Of a stretch of DNA of 64,000 bases, positions 9,293 to 17,495 are shown piece after piece (the stretch's first letter is position 1; every line of letters starts with the position of its first letter). Under the pieces are notes generated by a model. That model made no database searches. It was given only the letters and a program-made list of their open reading frames with translations, and was not told where the DNA came from. The translations under genes were made by a program, and so were the position numbers. Source of the stretch: Psychrosphaera ytuae (GTDB taxonomy: Bacteria; Pseudomonadota; Gammaproteobacteria; Enterobacterales; Alteromonadaceae); contig NZ_CP072110.1 of the NCBI RefSeq assembly GCF_017638545.1, positions 186,001 through 250,000 on the forward strand, read 5' to 3'.

Positions 9293-11515
9293 ATGACATC
9301 AAAAATCATCTATACAAAAACAGATGAAGCGCCGGCTCTGGCGACCTATTCATTTTTACCGATTGTTGAAGCGTTCAGTAAAACAGCTGGTATTGACGTT
9401 GAAACACGTGATATTTCGTTAGCAGCTCGTATCATCGCGAACCTTAACGAATTTTTGCCAGAAAACCAACGTGTATCTGACGACCTTGCATACTTAGGTC
9501 AGTTGGCTAAAACGCCAGAAGCAAACATCATCAAGCTTCCTAACATTTCAGCGTCAATCCCTCAGTTAAAAGCAGCAATCAAAGAGCTTCAAGCTCAAGG
9601 TGTTGAGCTTCCTGAGTTCCCGGAAGAGCCAGCAAACGAGCAAGAAGAAGCGATTAAAGCGGCATACGCAAAAGTATTAGGCTCAGCGGTAAACCCAGTT
9701 TTACGTGAAGGTAACTCTGACCGTCGCGCTCCAGGTGCTGTTAAGCAATACGCTAAGAAAAACCCTCATTCAATGGGTGAGTGGAAAAAAGACTCTAAGT
9801 CTCACGTTGCACACATGGAACAAGGCGACTTCTTCGCAAGTGAAAAATCAACAACTATCGCAAAAGACGGCAGCTTAAAGATTGAGTTTGTTGGTGAAGA
9901 TGGCTCATCAAATGTATTAAAAGAATCTGTACCTGTATTAGCAGGTGAGATTGTTGACGCGACGTTCATGAGCGTTGCCGAATTACAAAAATTCTTAGCC
10001 AAAGAAATCGTTGATGCAAAAGAGCAGGGCGTATTGTTCTCAGCTCACTTAAAAGCAACAATGATGAAAGTATCAGACCCAATCATCTTTGGTCACATTG
10101 TTAAGGCGTTCTACAAAGACGTATTTACAAAACACGCTGCGACATTCCAAGAGATTGGCGTTGACGTACGCAACGGTCTTGGTGATGTTTACGCAAAAAT
10201 CGAAAAGCTAGATACGGCTAAGCAAGAAGAAATCAAAGCGGACATCATGGCGGTTTATGAAACTGCACCGGATATCGCAATGGTTGACTCTGATCGTGGT
10301 ATCACAAACTTACACGTTCCTTCAGACGTAATCATCGATGCATCTATGCCAGCAGCTATCCGTACTTCTGGTCAAATGTGGAATGCTGAAGGCAAACAAC
10401 AAGACATGAAAGCGGTTATTCCAGATCGTTGTTATGCAGGTGTTTACCAAGAAACTATTTCTTTCTGTAAAGAAAATGGCGCATTCGATCCAGCAACTAT
10501 GGGTACTGTTCCTAACGTTGGTCTTATGGCTCAAAAAGCAGAAGAGTACGGTTCACACGACAAGACGTTTGAAATCCCAGCAAACGGTGCTGTTAAAGTA
10601 ACAGACCAAGATGGCAATGTTGTTTTCGAACACACTGTTGAAGCGGGTGACATCTACCGTATGTGTCAAGTTAAAGACGCACCTATCCGTGACTGGGTTA
10701 AACTAGCGGTTAACCGTTCTCGTCTATCTGGCATGCCAGCGGTATTCTGGTTAAACGAAGCTCGTGCACACGACGCTGAGTTAATCAAAAAAGTGAACGA
10801 GTACTTAAAAGAACACGACACTGATGGTTTAGACCTACGCATTTTGGCGCCAGTAGAAGCGACTCGTTTCTCACTAGAGCGTATGAAGCGTGGTGAAGAC
10901 ACAATCTCCGTTACTGGTAACGTATTACGTGACTACCTAACTGACTTATTCCCAATTCTAGAACTTGGTACGTCAGCAAAAATGCTATCAATCGTTCCTC
11001 TAATGAACGGCGGTGGCTTATTTGAGACTGGTGCGGGTGGTTCAGCGCCTAAGCACGTACAACAGTTCGAAAAAGAAAACCACTTACGTTGGGATTCACT
11101 AGGTGAGTTCTTAGCGTTAGCGGCTTCTTACGAGCATTTAGCGAACACTGTTGGTAACGAAAAAGCACGTGTATTATCAGTAACACTTGATAAAGCAACG
11201 GCTAAGTTCCTTGATAACAACAAGTCACCATCACGTCGTGTAAACGAACTTGATAACCGTGGTTCTCACTTCTACCTAGCAATGTACTGGGCACAAGAAC
11301 TAGCGGCTCAGAATGACGACGCTGAACTTAAAGGTCAGTTCGCTGAACTAGCTGAAGTTATGACAGCTAATGAAGACGTTATCGTGAACGAGCTTAACAG
11401 CGCTCAAGGCACATCAATGGACATCGGTGGTTACTACCGTCCATCAGATGAAAAAGGATTTGCAGCGATGCGTCCTAGCAATACATTTAACAATGCATTA
11501 GCAAAACTAGGTTAA
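9293..11515 (+). CDS. icd: Isocitrate dehydrogenase (NADP+), monomeric type
   Basis: The 740-aa protein is a monomeric NADP-dependent isocitrate dehydrogenase (IDH-II type), unrelated in length to the roughly 416-aa dimeric E. coli enzyme. It oxidatively decarboxylates isocitrate to 2-oxoglutarate in the TCA cycle. Family stretches include NSDRRAPGAVKQYAKKNPHS (substrate binding, about residues 141-160), DRGITNLHVPSDVIIDASMP and METGAGGSAPKH-like FETGAGGSAPKH with its His. The gene ends with a strong terminator. Homologous enzymes are known from Azotobacter, Vibrio and cold-adapted Colwellia maris, where IDH-II is thermolabile. Its place beside rluE is where enterobacteria carry the dimeric icd. 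Phosphorylation control by AceK, as for the dimeric form, is not expected. Confidence 0.97.
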   Translation: MTSKIIYTKTDEAPALATYSFLPIVEAFSKTAGIDVETRDISLAARIIANLNEFLPENQRVSDDLAYLGQLAKTPEANIIKLPNISASIPQLKAAIKELQAQGVELPEFPEEPANEQEEAIKAAYAKVLGSAVNPVLREGNSDRRAPGAVKQYAKKNPHSMGEWKKDSKSHVAHMEQGDFFASEKSTTIAKDGSLKIEFVGEDGSSNVLKESVPVLAGEIVDATFMSVAELQKFLAKEIVDAKEQGVLFSAHLKATMMKVSDPIIFGHIVKAFYKDVFTKHAATFQEIGVDVRNGLGDVYAKIEKLDTAKQEEIKADIMAVYETAPDIAMVDSDRGITNLHVPSDVIIDASMPAAIRTSGQMWNAEGKQQDMKAVIPDRCYAGVYQETISFCKENGAFDPATMGTVPNVGLMAQKAEEYGSHDKTFEIPANGAVKVTDQDGNVVFEHTVEAGDIYRMCQVKDAPIRDWVKLAVNRSRLSGMPAVFWLNEARAHDAELIKKVNEYLKEHDTDGLDLRILAPVEATRFSLERMKRGEDTISVTGNVLRDYLTDLFPILELGTSAKMLSIVPLMNGGGLFETGAGGSAPKHVQQFEKENHLRWDSLGEFLALAASYEHLANTVGNEKARVLSVTLDKATAKFLDNNKSPSRRVNELDNRGSHFYLAMYWAQELAAQNDDAELKGQFAELAEVMTANEDVIVNELNSAQGTSMDIGGYYRPSDEKGFAAMRPSNTFNNALAKLG

Positions 11516-11554
11516 TAAGCGAATAGCGTTTAGTTAACTGATTTTAAAGAAAAT

Positions 11555-11585
11555 AAAAGCACCGTTTAAACGGTGCTTTTTTTAT
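11555..11585 (+). terminator. Rho-independent terminator after icd, probably bidirectional
   Basis: The palindrome AAAAGCACCGTTTAAACGGTGCTTTT is followed by more T residues. It lies 40 bp after the icd stop and 22 bp from the stop of the convergent transporter gene, so it can serve both. Confidence 0.9.
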
Positions 11586-11606
11586 GTTTGTCATCAAGGT
11601 AATTGA

Positions 11607-13202
11607 TTAGGGTTGATAATACGTTGCTGCACCTGGACCCACTGGCATGTTAAAGACAAACACCCAAATATAAAATAGGATGGTCCAACCCACGATGAAA
11701 ATCAGCGAGTAAGGCAGCATCATTGCTATTAAGGTACCCATTCCTAAGTCCTTCTGGTATCTGGCCGCCATAGCTAATATCAAGCCAAAATAACTCATCA
11801 TAGGTGCAATGACGTTAGTCACTGAATCACCGACACGATAAGCCGCTTGGATAACCTCTGGGGCAAAACCAATTAACATCAACATAGGCACAAAAATAGG
11901 TGCAGTAACTGCCCATTGCGCTGACGCACTACCAAGAGATAAGTTAACCAAGCCACACATCAATATGAAGATAACAAACACTTCAGGGCCGTTTAGGCCA
12001 AGTGCCTGAAGCGTTGCAGCACCTTTAACCGCTAATACAGTACCTAGGTTGGTCCACTTAAAAAATGCAACAAACTGCGCAGCAAAGAAAACCAAGGTGA
12101 TGTACAAGCCCAAGGTGTTCATACTTTTAGCCATTGCAGCAATTACGTCTCGGTCATTATTCATAGTGCCAACGATTTTGCCGTAAACAAAACCCGGAAT
12201 CGCAAACGTTATGAAAATAAAGGCGACTATACCCTTTAAGAAAGGAGAGCCAGCGACTTTGCCTGTTTCTGGGTCACGTAAAATGCCATTTTCTGGTACG
12301 ACCGTTAACGCCAAAATGCCACATACAATAGCAAAAGCTAGACCTGCCATTTTTAATGCATATTTTTCTTTGGCTGTCGGTGGTTGCATCAACTGTGGCT
12401 CAAGCTCAACCGACGCATTTTTGGGGTCAAATTTACCGAGGCGAGGCTCAACAATTTTTTCTGTGACGAATGTGCCCATGATCGCAATGACAAACGTAGA
12501 AATAAACATAAAGTACCAGTTTACTTCTGGGCCAACGACATAATCTGGGTCGATCATATGCGCAGCGGCTTCGGTAATTCCAGACAACAGAGGGTCAACA
12601 GTTCCCATTAGAAGGTTAGCACTGTACCCCGCAGAAACTCCGGCAAAGGCTGCGGCTAAACCAGCAAGTGGGTGTCGGCCAAGTGAATGAAAGATCATTG
12701 CTGCAAGTGGAATAAGGACAACATAGCCTAGTTCTGCTGCAGTATTAGATACAATACCTGCAAATACGATGGCAAATGTTACGCCGCGTTTAGAGGCATT
12801 GAGTACGATAGAGCGCATAGCTGTCGCCAGTAAGCCACTGTGTTCTGCAACAGCAACGCCTAAAAGCGCAACCAACACCGTACCCAGTGGCGCAAAACCA
12901 GTAAAGTTAGTGACCAAACTTGTTACAATGCGTTGTAACCCTTCGGCATTCATTAATGAAACGACCTCAATCATGCCATCTGGTGCTCGTCCTTTGGCAT
13001 CTAATGGACGAGGGTCCGCGACAGAAATTTCAAAAAAGCCCAAAATGCCACTTAAAACCACGATAAAAACGGCTAACATGGCAAACAATGTAACTGGATG
13101 GGGAAGTAGGTTTCCTAACCATTCGACAGTGGCCAAAAACCGAGAAAAAGCCCCGTTATTCAACTTGTCCTGTTGTGCGATAGAGTTTGAGTTGTTATTC
13201 AA
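11607..13202 (-). CDS. AbgT-family transporter
   Basis: The 531-aa polytopic inner-membrane protein belongs to the AbgT family. E. coli AbgT takes up p-aminobenzoyl-glutamate; other members (YdaH, MtrF) export antimetabolites such as sulfonamides. Hydrophobic helices follow in the expected number. The family stretches LPHPVTLFAMLAVFI, GVAVAEHSGLLATAMR, NTAAELGYVVLIPLAAMIFH and GDSVTNVIAPMMSYFGLILA are visible. Translation appears to begin at a TTG, as no ATG is available before residue 43, which lies inside the first membrane helix. It is a single gene, convergent with icd. The substrate and direction of transport are not readable from sequence; a peptide-like or folate-breakdown substrate is inferred. 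Confidence 0.92.
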   Translation of the reverse strand: MNNNSNSIAQQDKLNNGAFSRFLATVEWLGNLLPHPVTLFAMLAVFIVVLSGILGFFEISVADPRPLDAKGRAPDGMIEVVSLMNAEGLQRIVTSLVTNFTGFAPLGTVLVALLGVAVAEHSGLLATAMRSIVLNASKRGVTFAIVFAGIVSNTAAELGYVVLIPLAAMIFHSLGRHPLAGLAAAFAGVSAGYSANLLMGTVDPLLSGITEAAAHMIDPDYVVGPEVNWYFMFISTFVIAIMGTFVTEKIVEPRLGKFDPKNASVELEPQLMQPPTAKEKYALKMAGLAFAIVCGILALTVVPENGILRDPETGKVAGSPFLKGIVAFIFITFAIPGFVYGKIVGTMNNDRDVIAAMAKSMNTLGLYITLVFFAAQFVAFFKWTNLGTVLAVKGAATLQALGLNGPEVFVIFILMCGLVNLSLGSASAQWAVTAPIFVPMLMLIGFAPEVIQAAYRVGDSVTNVIAPMMSYFGLILAMAARYQKDLGMGTLIAMMLPYSLIFIVGWTILFYIWVFVFNMPVGPGAATYYQP

Positions 13203-13448
13203 TTTTTCTTCTCACTAAGATGCTGTTTTACCCAATGGCTAAATCAAGAGTCTTCAATTCTTAATTTACCCTTTTGAGAACTGCAGATTATTAATTAACA
13301 AGCTGATCCTTACCTGTTGACGCTTCAATGTCAAAAATAGTTAGCGCTTTTCAAGTAATTTGATCGTTAGCAACTAAATTTACTGTTATGTTTAAATTTT
13401 TAAAAGTTTTGAATTTAAAAGCTAAGTGCGCTAACTGAGGTTGTTAAA

Positions 13449-15521
13449 ATGAAATCATTAGGATCTAACAATTTAAAAATTGGACTGACATCATTAGTAA
13501 GTTTGAGTTTATTTCTTTCCGTTAATATTCAAGCGAGCGATATTAACAAAGAGTCTACTAAGCTCGATTACCAAGATATCTTTAATTTTGAATACGCGGC
13601 AAATCCATTGGTAATGCCTTCGCAAGACAAAGTCGTATACGAGCGTCGCAGCATGGATATTATGACGGACAGTATTCGTCGTAATTTGTGGATGGTGTCA
13701 CTTGATGGCAAAAGCCATTTGCCGTTACTTTCGGATTCTAACAATCACTTTAGTCCAGTGTTTTCCCCTGATGGATCAAAACTCGCTTATTTATCGAGTA
13801 AAGAAGGCAAGGTACAAATTTATTTAAGAGACATGCAAACGGGTCTTACGACACGTGTCACGGATGTTGAAATGACGCCTTCAGGGTTGAGCTTTTCACC
13901 CGATGGCCAACAGCTTGCGTTCTCAATGTTTACACCGCTTAAATCTAAGCCTCTATTTAGCTTAAATTTTAAACCAAAAGACGCGAAGTGGGCTGACAAT
14001 GCACAATATATCGATGATACCTTGTTCCAACGTGATGGCGCAGGAATGAATCGTCCGGGAAATATGCAAGTGTATGTCGTTCCTGCTATCGGTGGTACAC
14101 CACGTCAGATCACTCAAGGTGAGTACGACTACGCAGGACAATTAGCTTGGACAAAAGACGGCAAGTCTATTCTTGTTTCTGCCAACACTCGAGAAGACAG
14201 AGACTTTGATATTTTTAATACCGATATTTTTGCGATTGATATTAAAACTAAGCGGTCTACTCAATTGACTAACGAAAGTGGCCCAGAAGGCAACCCGCTG
14301 GTCAGTCCAAATGGTAAGTCGGTTGCGTTCGTTGGCTTTGATGACAATGGTAAGTCAAACCAAATCACGTCACTTTATGTGATGGATATTGATGGTAAGA
14401 ACATCCGTAATCTGACACCAAAACTGGATAGGTCGGTAGGTAATGTCCAGTGGGCAAACAACGGTAAAGGCTTGTACTTCAGTTATGACAACGAAGGAAA
14501 AAAGTACGTTGCATTTTCGACGTTATCGGGTGACTTAAAAATACTGACGGACAACCTAGGTGGCATGAGCCTAGGTCGCCCTTATACCTCGGGTCAGTTT
14601 GATGTGACTAATGACGGTCAAGTCGTCTATACCCAGTCGCTAGGAAATCGTCCGGCAGAACTCGCTGTGACGACAAGAAAGGGCAAGCGCCAATTAACTG
14701 ATCTCAATGGTGATGTGTTTGATCATAAGGTGTTAAAGCAACCAGAGTTACTTACCGTAAAAAGCTCGGTTGATGGACGTAAATTAAATGCGTGGATTGT
14801 TACACCTCCAGATTTTGACCCAAACAAAAAATACCCTTTGATATTAGAAATCCACGGAGGACCACATACGGCTTACGGCCCTGGGTTTTCATCTGAAGTT
14901 CAATTGTTTGCAGCCGCTGGCTACGTCGTAGTTTATGGCAACCCACGTGGCTCAACTTCTCGCGGTGCTGACTTTGCAAACCTAATTGATAAAAACTACC
15001 CATCCGAAGACTACAACGACTTAATGGATATGGTAGATGGCGTAATCAAAAAAGGTTATATCGACGAATCAAACTTGTTTGTGACAGGTGGCTCAGGTGG
15101 TGGCGTGTTAACGGCATGGATTATCGGTAATACCGACCGATTTAAAGCTGCTGTTGTGGCTAAGCCTGTAATTAATTGGACGAGCATGATAGGTACATCT
15201 GATATTTACACCTTTATGAGTCGGTATTGGTTTACTGACTTGCCTTGGAATGACTACGAGCAATACTGGAAACGCTCGCCATTGTCGTTAGTGGGCAATG
15301 TGAAAACACCCACTATGGTATTAACTGGCGAGCTGGACGTGCGCACGCCTATGAGTGAAAGTGAACAATACTATGGTGCGTTGCGACTTGAAGGTGTCGA
15401 AAGTTCACTGGTTCGCATTCAAGGTGCTTATCATGGTATTGCGGCTAAACCATCTAATTTAGCTCGCAAGGTAGGTAATATTTTGGCTTGGTTTGATAAA
15501 TACAAAAACGAAGCTAAATAG
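13449..15521 (+). CDS. Secreted S9-family (prolyl-oligopeptidase-type) peptidase
   Basis: The 690-aa protein starts with a cleavable signal peptide ending near residue 29 (NIQASD), so it acts in the periplasm or outside. Residues about 60-400 form a TolB/WD40-like beta-propeller with repeated FSPDG motifs. Residues about 430-690 are the alpha/beta-hydrolase domain. The catalytic triad is visible as S549 (GGSGGG), D630 (GELDVRTP) and H662 (AYHGI). This is the arrangement of dipeptidyl or acylaminoacyl peptidases in family S9. SD GAGG precedes the ATG. It stands alone between divergent AbgT-type and convergent selO genes. It probably trims peptides for uptake. Confidence 0.93.
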   Translation: MKSLGSNNLKIGLTSLVSLSLFLSVNIQASDINKESTKLDYQDIFNFEYAANPLVMPSQDKVVYERRSMDIMTDSIRRNLWMVSLDGKSHLPLLSDSNNHFSPVFSPDGSKLAYLSSKEGKVQIYLRDMQTGLTTRVTDVEMTPSGLSFSPDGQQLAFSMFTPLKSKPLFSLNFKPKDAKWADNAQYIDDTLFQRDGAGMNRPGNMQVYVVPAIGGTPRQITQGEYDYAGQLAWTKDGKSILVSANTREDRDFDIFNTDIFAIDIKTKRSTQLTNESGPEGNPLVSPNGKSVAFVGFDDNGKSNQITSLYVMDIDGKNIRNLTPKLDRSVGNVQWANNGKGLYFSYDNEGKKYVAFSTLSGDLKILTDNLGGMSLGRPYTSGQFDVTNDGQVVYTQSLGNRPAELAVTTRKGKRQLTDLNGDVFDHKVLKQPELLTVKSSVDGRKLNAWIVTPPDFDPNKKYPLILEIHGGPHTAYGPGFSSEVQLFAAAGYVVVYGNPRGSTSRGADFANLIDKNYPSEDYNDLMDMVDGVIKKGYIDESNLFVTGGSGGGVLTAWIIGNTDRFKAAVVAKPVINWTSMIGTSDIYTFMSRYWFTDLPWNDYEQYWKRSPLSLVGNVKTPTMVLTGELDVRTPMSESEQYYGALRLEGVESSLVRIQGAYHGIAAKPSNLARKVGNILAWFDKYKNEAK

Positions 15522-15539
15522 AATAATTACAATTCTCAA

Positions 15540-15588
15540 CGGCCCTCGAATTTACTTATGATCAAATATCAAATTCAGGGCCGTTTTT
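15540..15588 (+). terminator. Rho-independent terminator between the S9 peptidase and selO
   Basis: CGGCCCT at 15540-15546 pairs with AGGGCCG at 15577-15583, extended by GAATTT/AAATTC, and is followed by TTTTT. It lies 18 bp after the peptidase stop. The convergent selO gene ends 25 bp further on. Confidence 0.8.
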
Positions 15589-15612
15589 GTATCTGTTGTA
15601 CCACTTCTTTGG

Positions 15613-17355
15613 TTACGACGAGCAGCTATAATGTGATACACCGCCAGCAAATAAATACTGCTGAGGTCGCAAGGTATAATATTTCTCATTTTGCGCTGCC
15701 GTACCTTCCTTATAAGGGGTAGCGAATAGCTCCTGTAACTCGTGAATCAATCCATATTGGCCGTTTTCTGCGTTTTGATAAGCAGGTACGACGCGCCATT
15801 CACGCCAAGTGTATTTAGGATTCACTTTCTGCATATTTTGTTTGATGATGTCACACTGGTGGTCGTTTAATTCGCTTAGCTTAATAGCTTGTTGCCATTT
15901 GGCTAACCAAGTATTCCACCTATCGAGTAAATCCTCTGGTGGCTGTCGGTAGAAGCTGTTATCTAAGTCGCTCAATTCATTTGGAAGGCTGGACAACTCT
16001 CTGAAGAAAATCGTGTAGTCCACACCTGTATTTGCCATTAGAGTAATTAGTTCTACAAACAAATCGGTATCGTATTTGGCAAGGCCAAGTTTTTGTGCCC
16101 ACATGGCGTTGAGCTGCTGTTCCATATTGTTAGAAAAGTTATCTTCGATAACTTCTAACGCTTGTAATGAGTCGTTTGAGGCTTCTGCGTCGACATTTAA
16201 ACCCTCTAACAACACTCTCAAGCTTTTACAGAACATTTCGTAGTTTTTTTGGGCTGCCGCAGGCTGATTAAAAAATGAAAAATGTCGACCGCCGCCAGTC
16301 CAAGGCTGAAACGCTGGTTCGAACAACTCACAAAAGCCAAACGGGCCATAATCAAGGGTAAAACCACCTGCCGCGCAGTTGTCGCTATTAAAATTACCTT
16401 GGCAAAAGCCAACTCGTAGCCAATTGCTAACTAGGTTAATGAGTCGTGATTGGAAGTGTTTGGCAAGCTCAACAACTTGTTCGGTCAACGGTAAGCTTAG
16501 ATCGATGTCGTTCGAATATTCTCTGGTAATAAGGTGTTCGACAATCTGTTGTAGCTCATGATGAGCCGTTGGGTGCTCATTACTTCTCGCTCGACGAGCA
16601 AATAGTTCTATTTGACCAACACGAATAAATGACGGAGCGACACGAGTCGAAATGGCGACAGGGTTCGAAACCATGATTTCTGGGTCAGTGGACTGTGAGT
16701 CCGGGTAATACCAAGGTCGGTCAACACGCTCGGACAATGAAGTATATAAGGTCAAAGAACGCGAGGTTGGCACTCCCAAAGCATGCATCAATTCTTGCGC
16801 CAAAAACTCCCGGACACTTGAGCGCAAAACGGCTCTTCCATCAGCGCCACGACAATAGGGCGTTGGACCTGCGCCCTTGAGTTGCATTTCCCAGCGCTTG
16901 TCATTCAAAACGGCTTCGACCACCGAAATCGCACGACCGTCACCATAACCGTTGCCAGTATGGAAAGGGCATTGCTGAACATACTCAGTGCCATAAATTG
17001 AAAGGGCATAACCGGTTGCCCAGCCCGTTGATTTCATTGTATCGGGCAGCGAAGTCATATCGCCTGAAAAAAGTCGGATAAAACCTTCATCTGTTGCCAA
17101 CGAGTCATCTAAACCTAGCTCTTTGAAGAATGTTTCACTGTGAGTAATGTATTGAGGCGAGGCGATAGGTGTTGGTTTTACTGGTACATAATGACCTGAA
17201 AAGACTTGTCTTGCTCTGTGATCCCGACCATCTGGTGTTGCTTGCGGGTCGGCATTTAACAATCGAATATAGGAATAGTCACTGTGTTCGCCTAACTGAT
17301 CTAGGGTAGTAATATTTGAAGACTGAGATCGAATTGTATCTGCTGGCATAGACAT
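15613..17355 (-). CDS. selO: Protein adenylyltransferase SelO (YdiU family pseudokinase)
   Basis: The 580-aa protein is a SelO/YdiU pseudokinase, which transfers AMP from ATP to Ser, Thr or Tyr hydroxyls of other proteins and is tied to redox stress. Conserved segments include FSGDM, GYGDGRAISVVEAV, LKGAGPTPYCRGADGRAVLRSSVREFLAQE, NSDNCAAGGFTLDYGPFGF (metal-binding region) and the C-terminal PKYTWREWRV. The protein ends in CSS, matching the conserved Cys near the C terminus that is selenocysteine in animal SelO. At 580 aa it is about 100 residues longer than E. coli SelO. The ATG has an AAGG SD. It stands alone and converges with the S9 peptidase gene. Confidence 0.94.
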   Translation of the reverse strand: MSMPADTIRSQSSNITTLDQLGEHSDYSYIRLLNADPQATPDGRDHRARQVFSGHYVPVKPTPIASPQYITHSETFFKELGLDDSLATDEGFIRLFSGDMTSLPDTMKSTGWATGYALSIYGTEYVQQCPFHTGNGYGDGRAISVVEAVLNDKRWEMQLKGAGPTPYCRGADGRAVLRSSVREFLAQELMHALGVPTSRSLTLYTSLSERVDRPWYYPDSQSTDPEIMVSNPVAISTRVAPSFIRVGQIELFARRARSNEHPTAHHELQQIVEHLITREYSNDIDLSLPLTEQVVELAKHFQSRLINLVSNWLRVGFCQGNFNSDNCAAGGFTLDYGPFGFCELFEPAFQPWTGGGRHFSFFNQPAAAQKNYEMFCKSLRVLLEGLNVDAEASNDSLQALEVIEDNFSNNMEQQLNAMWAQKLGLAKYDTDLFVELITLMANTGVDYTIFFRELSSLPNELSDLDNSFYRQPPEDLLDRWNTWLAKWQQAIKLSELNDHQCDIIKQNMQKVNPKYTWREWRVVPAYQNAENGQYGLIHELQELFATPYKEGTAAQNEKYYTLRPQQYLFAGGVSHYSCSS

Positions 17356-17450
17356 ATGGCCTTTTTGTATTAGAGGTGCGAGTGTATCAAAATAATTTTA
17401 AAAGATAGAGCGAGCGCTAAGGATTAGAAAGTAAATCAATTGAAGGCAAT

Positions 17451-17479
17451 AAAAAAAGGTCGCCATTGGCGACCTTTTT
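17451..17479 (-). terminator. Rho-independent terminator downstream of the second TonB-dependent receptor
   Basis: The inverted repeat AAAAAGGTCGCCA/TGGCGACCTTTTT lies 17 bp beyond the receptor stop codon. On the minus strand the stem is followed by a run of seven T residues. Confidence 0.88.
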
Positions 17480-17495
17480 ACGACGTTAATTCAAA

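Noticed and set aside
12769..13218. 149-aa open frame on the plus strand inside the AbgT-type gene
   Set aside because: It is a shadow of the transporter in the antisense frame, with Thr/Ala/Ser-rich nonsense composition and no recognisable domain.
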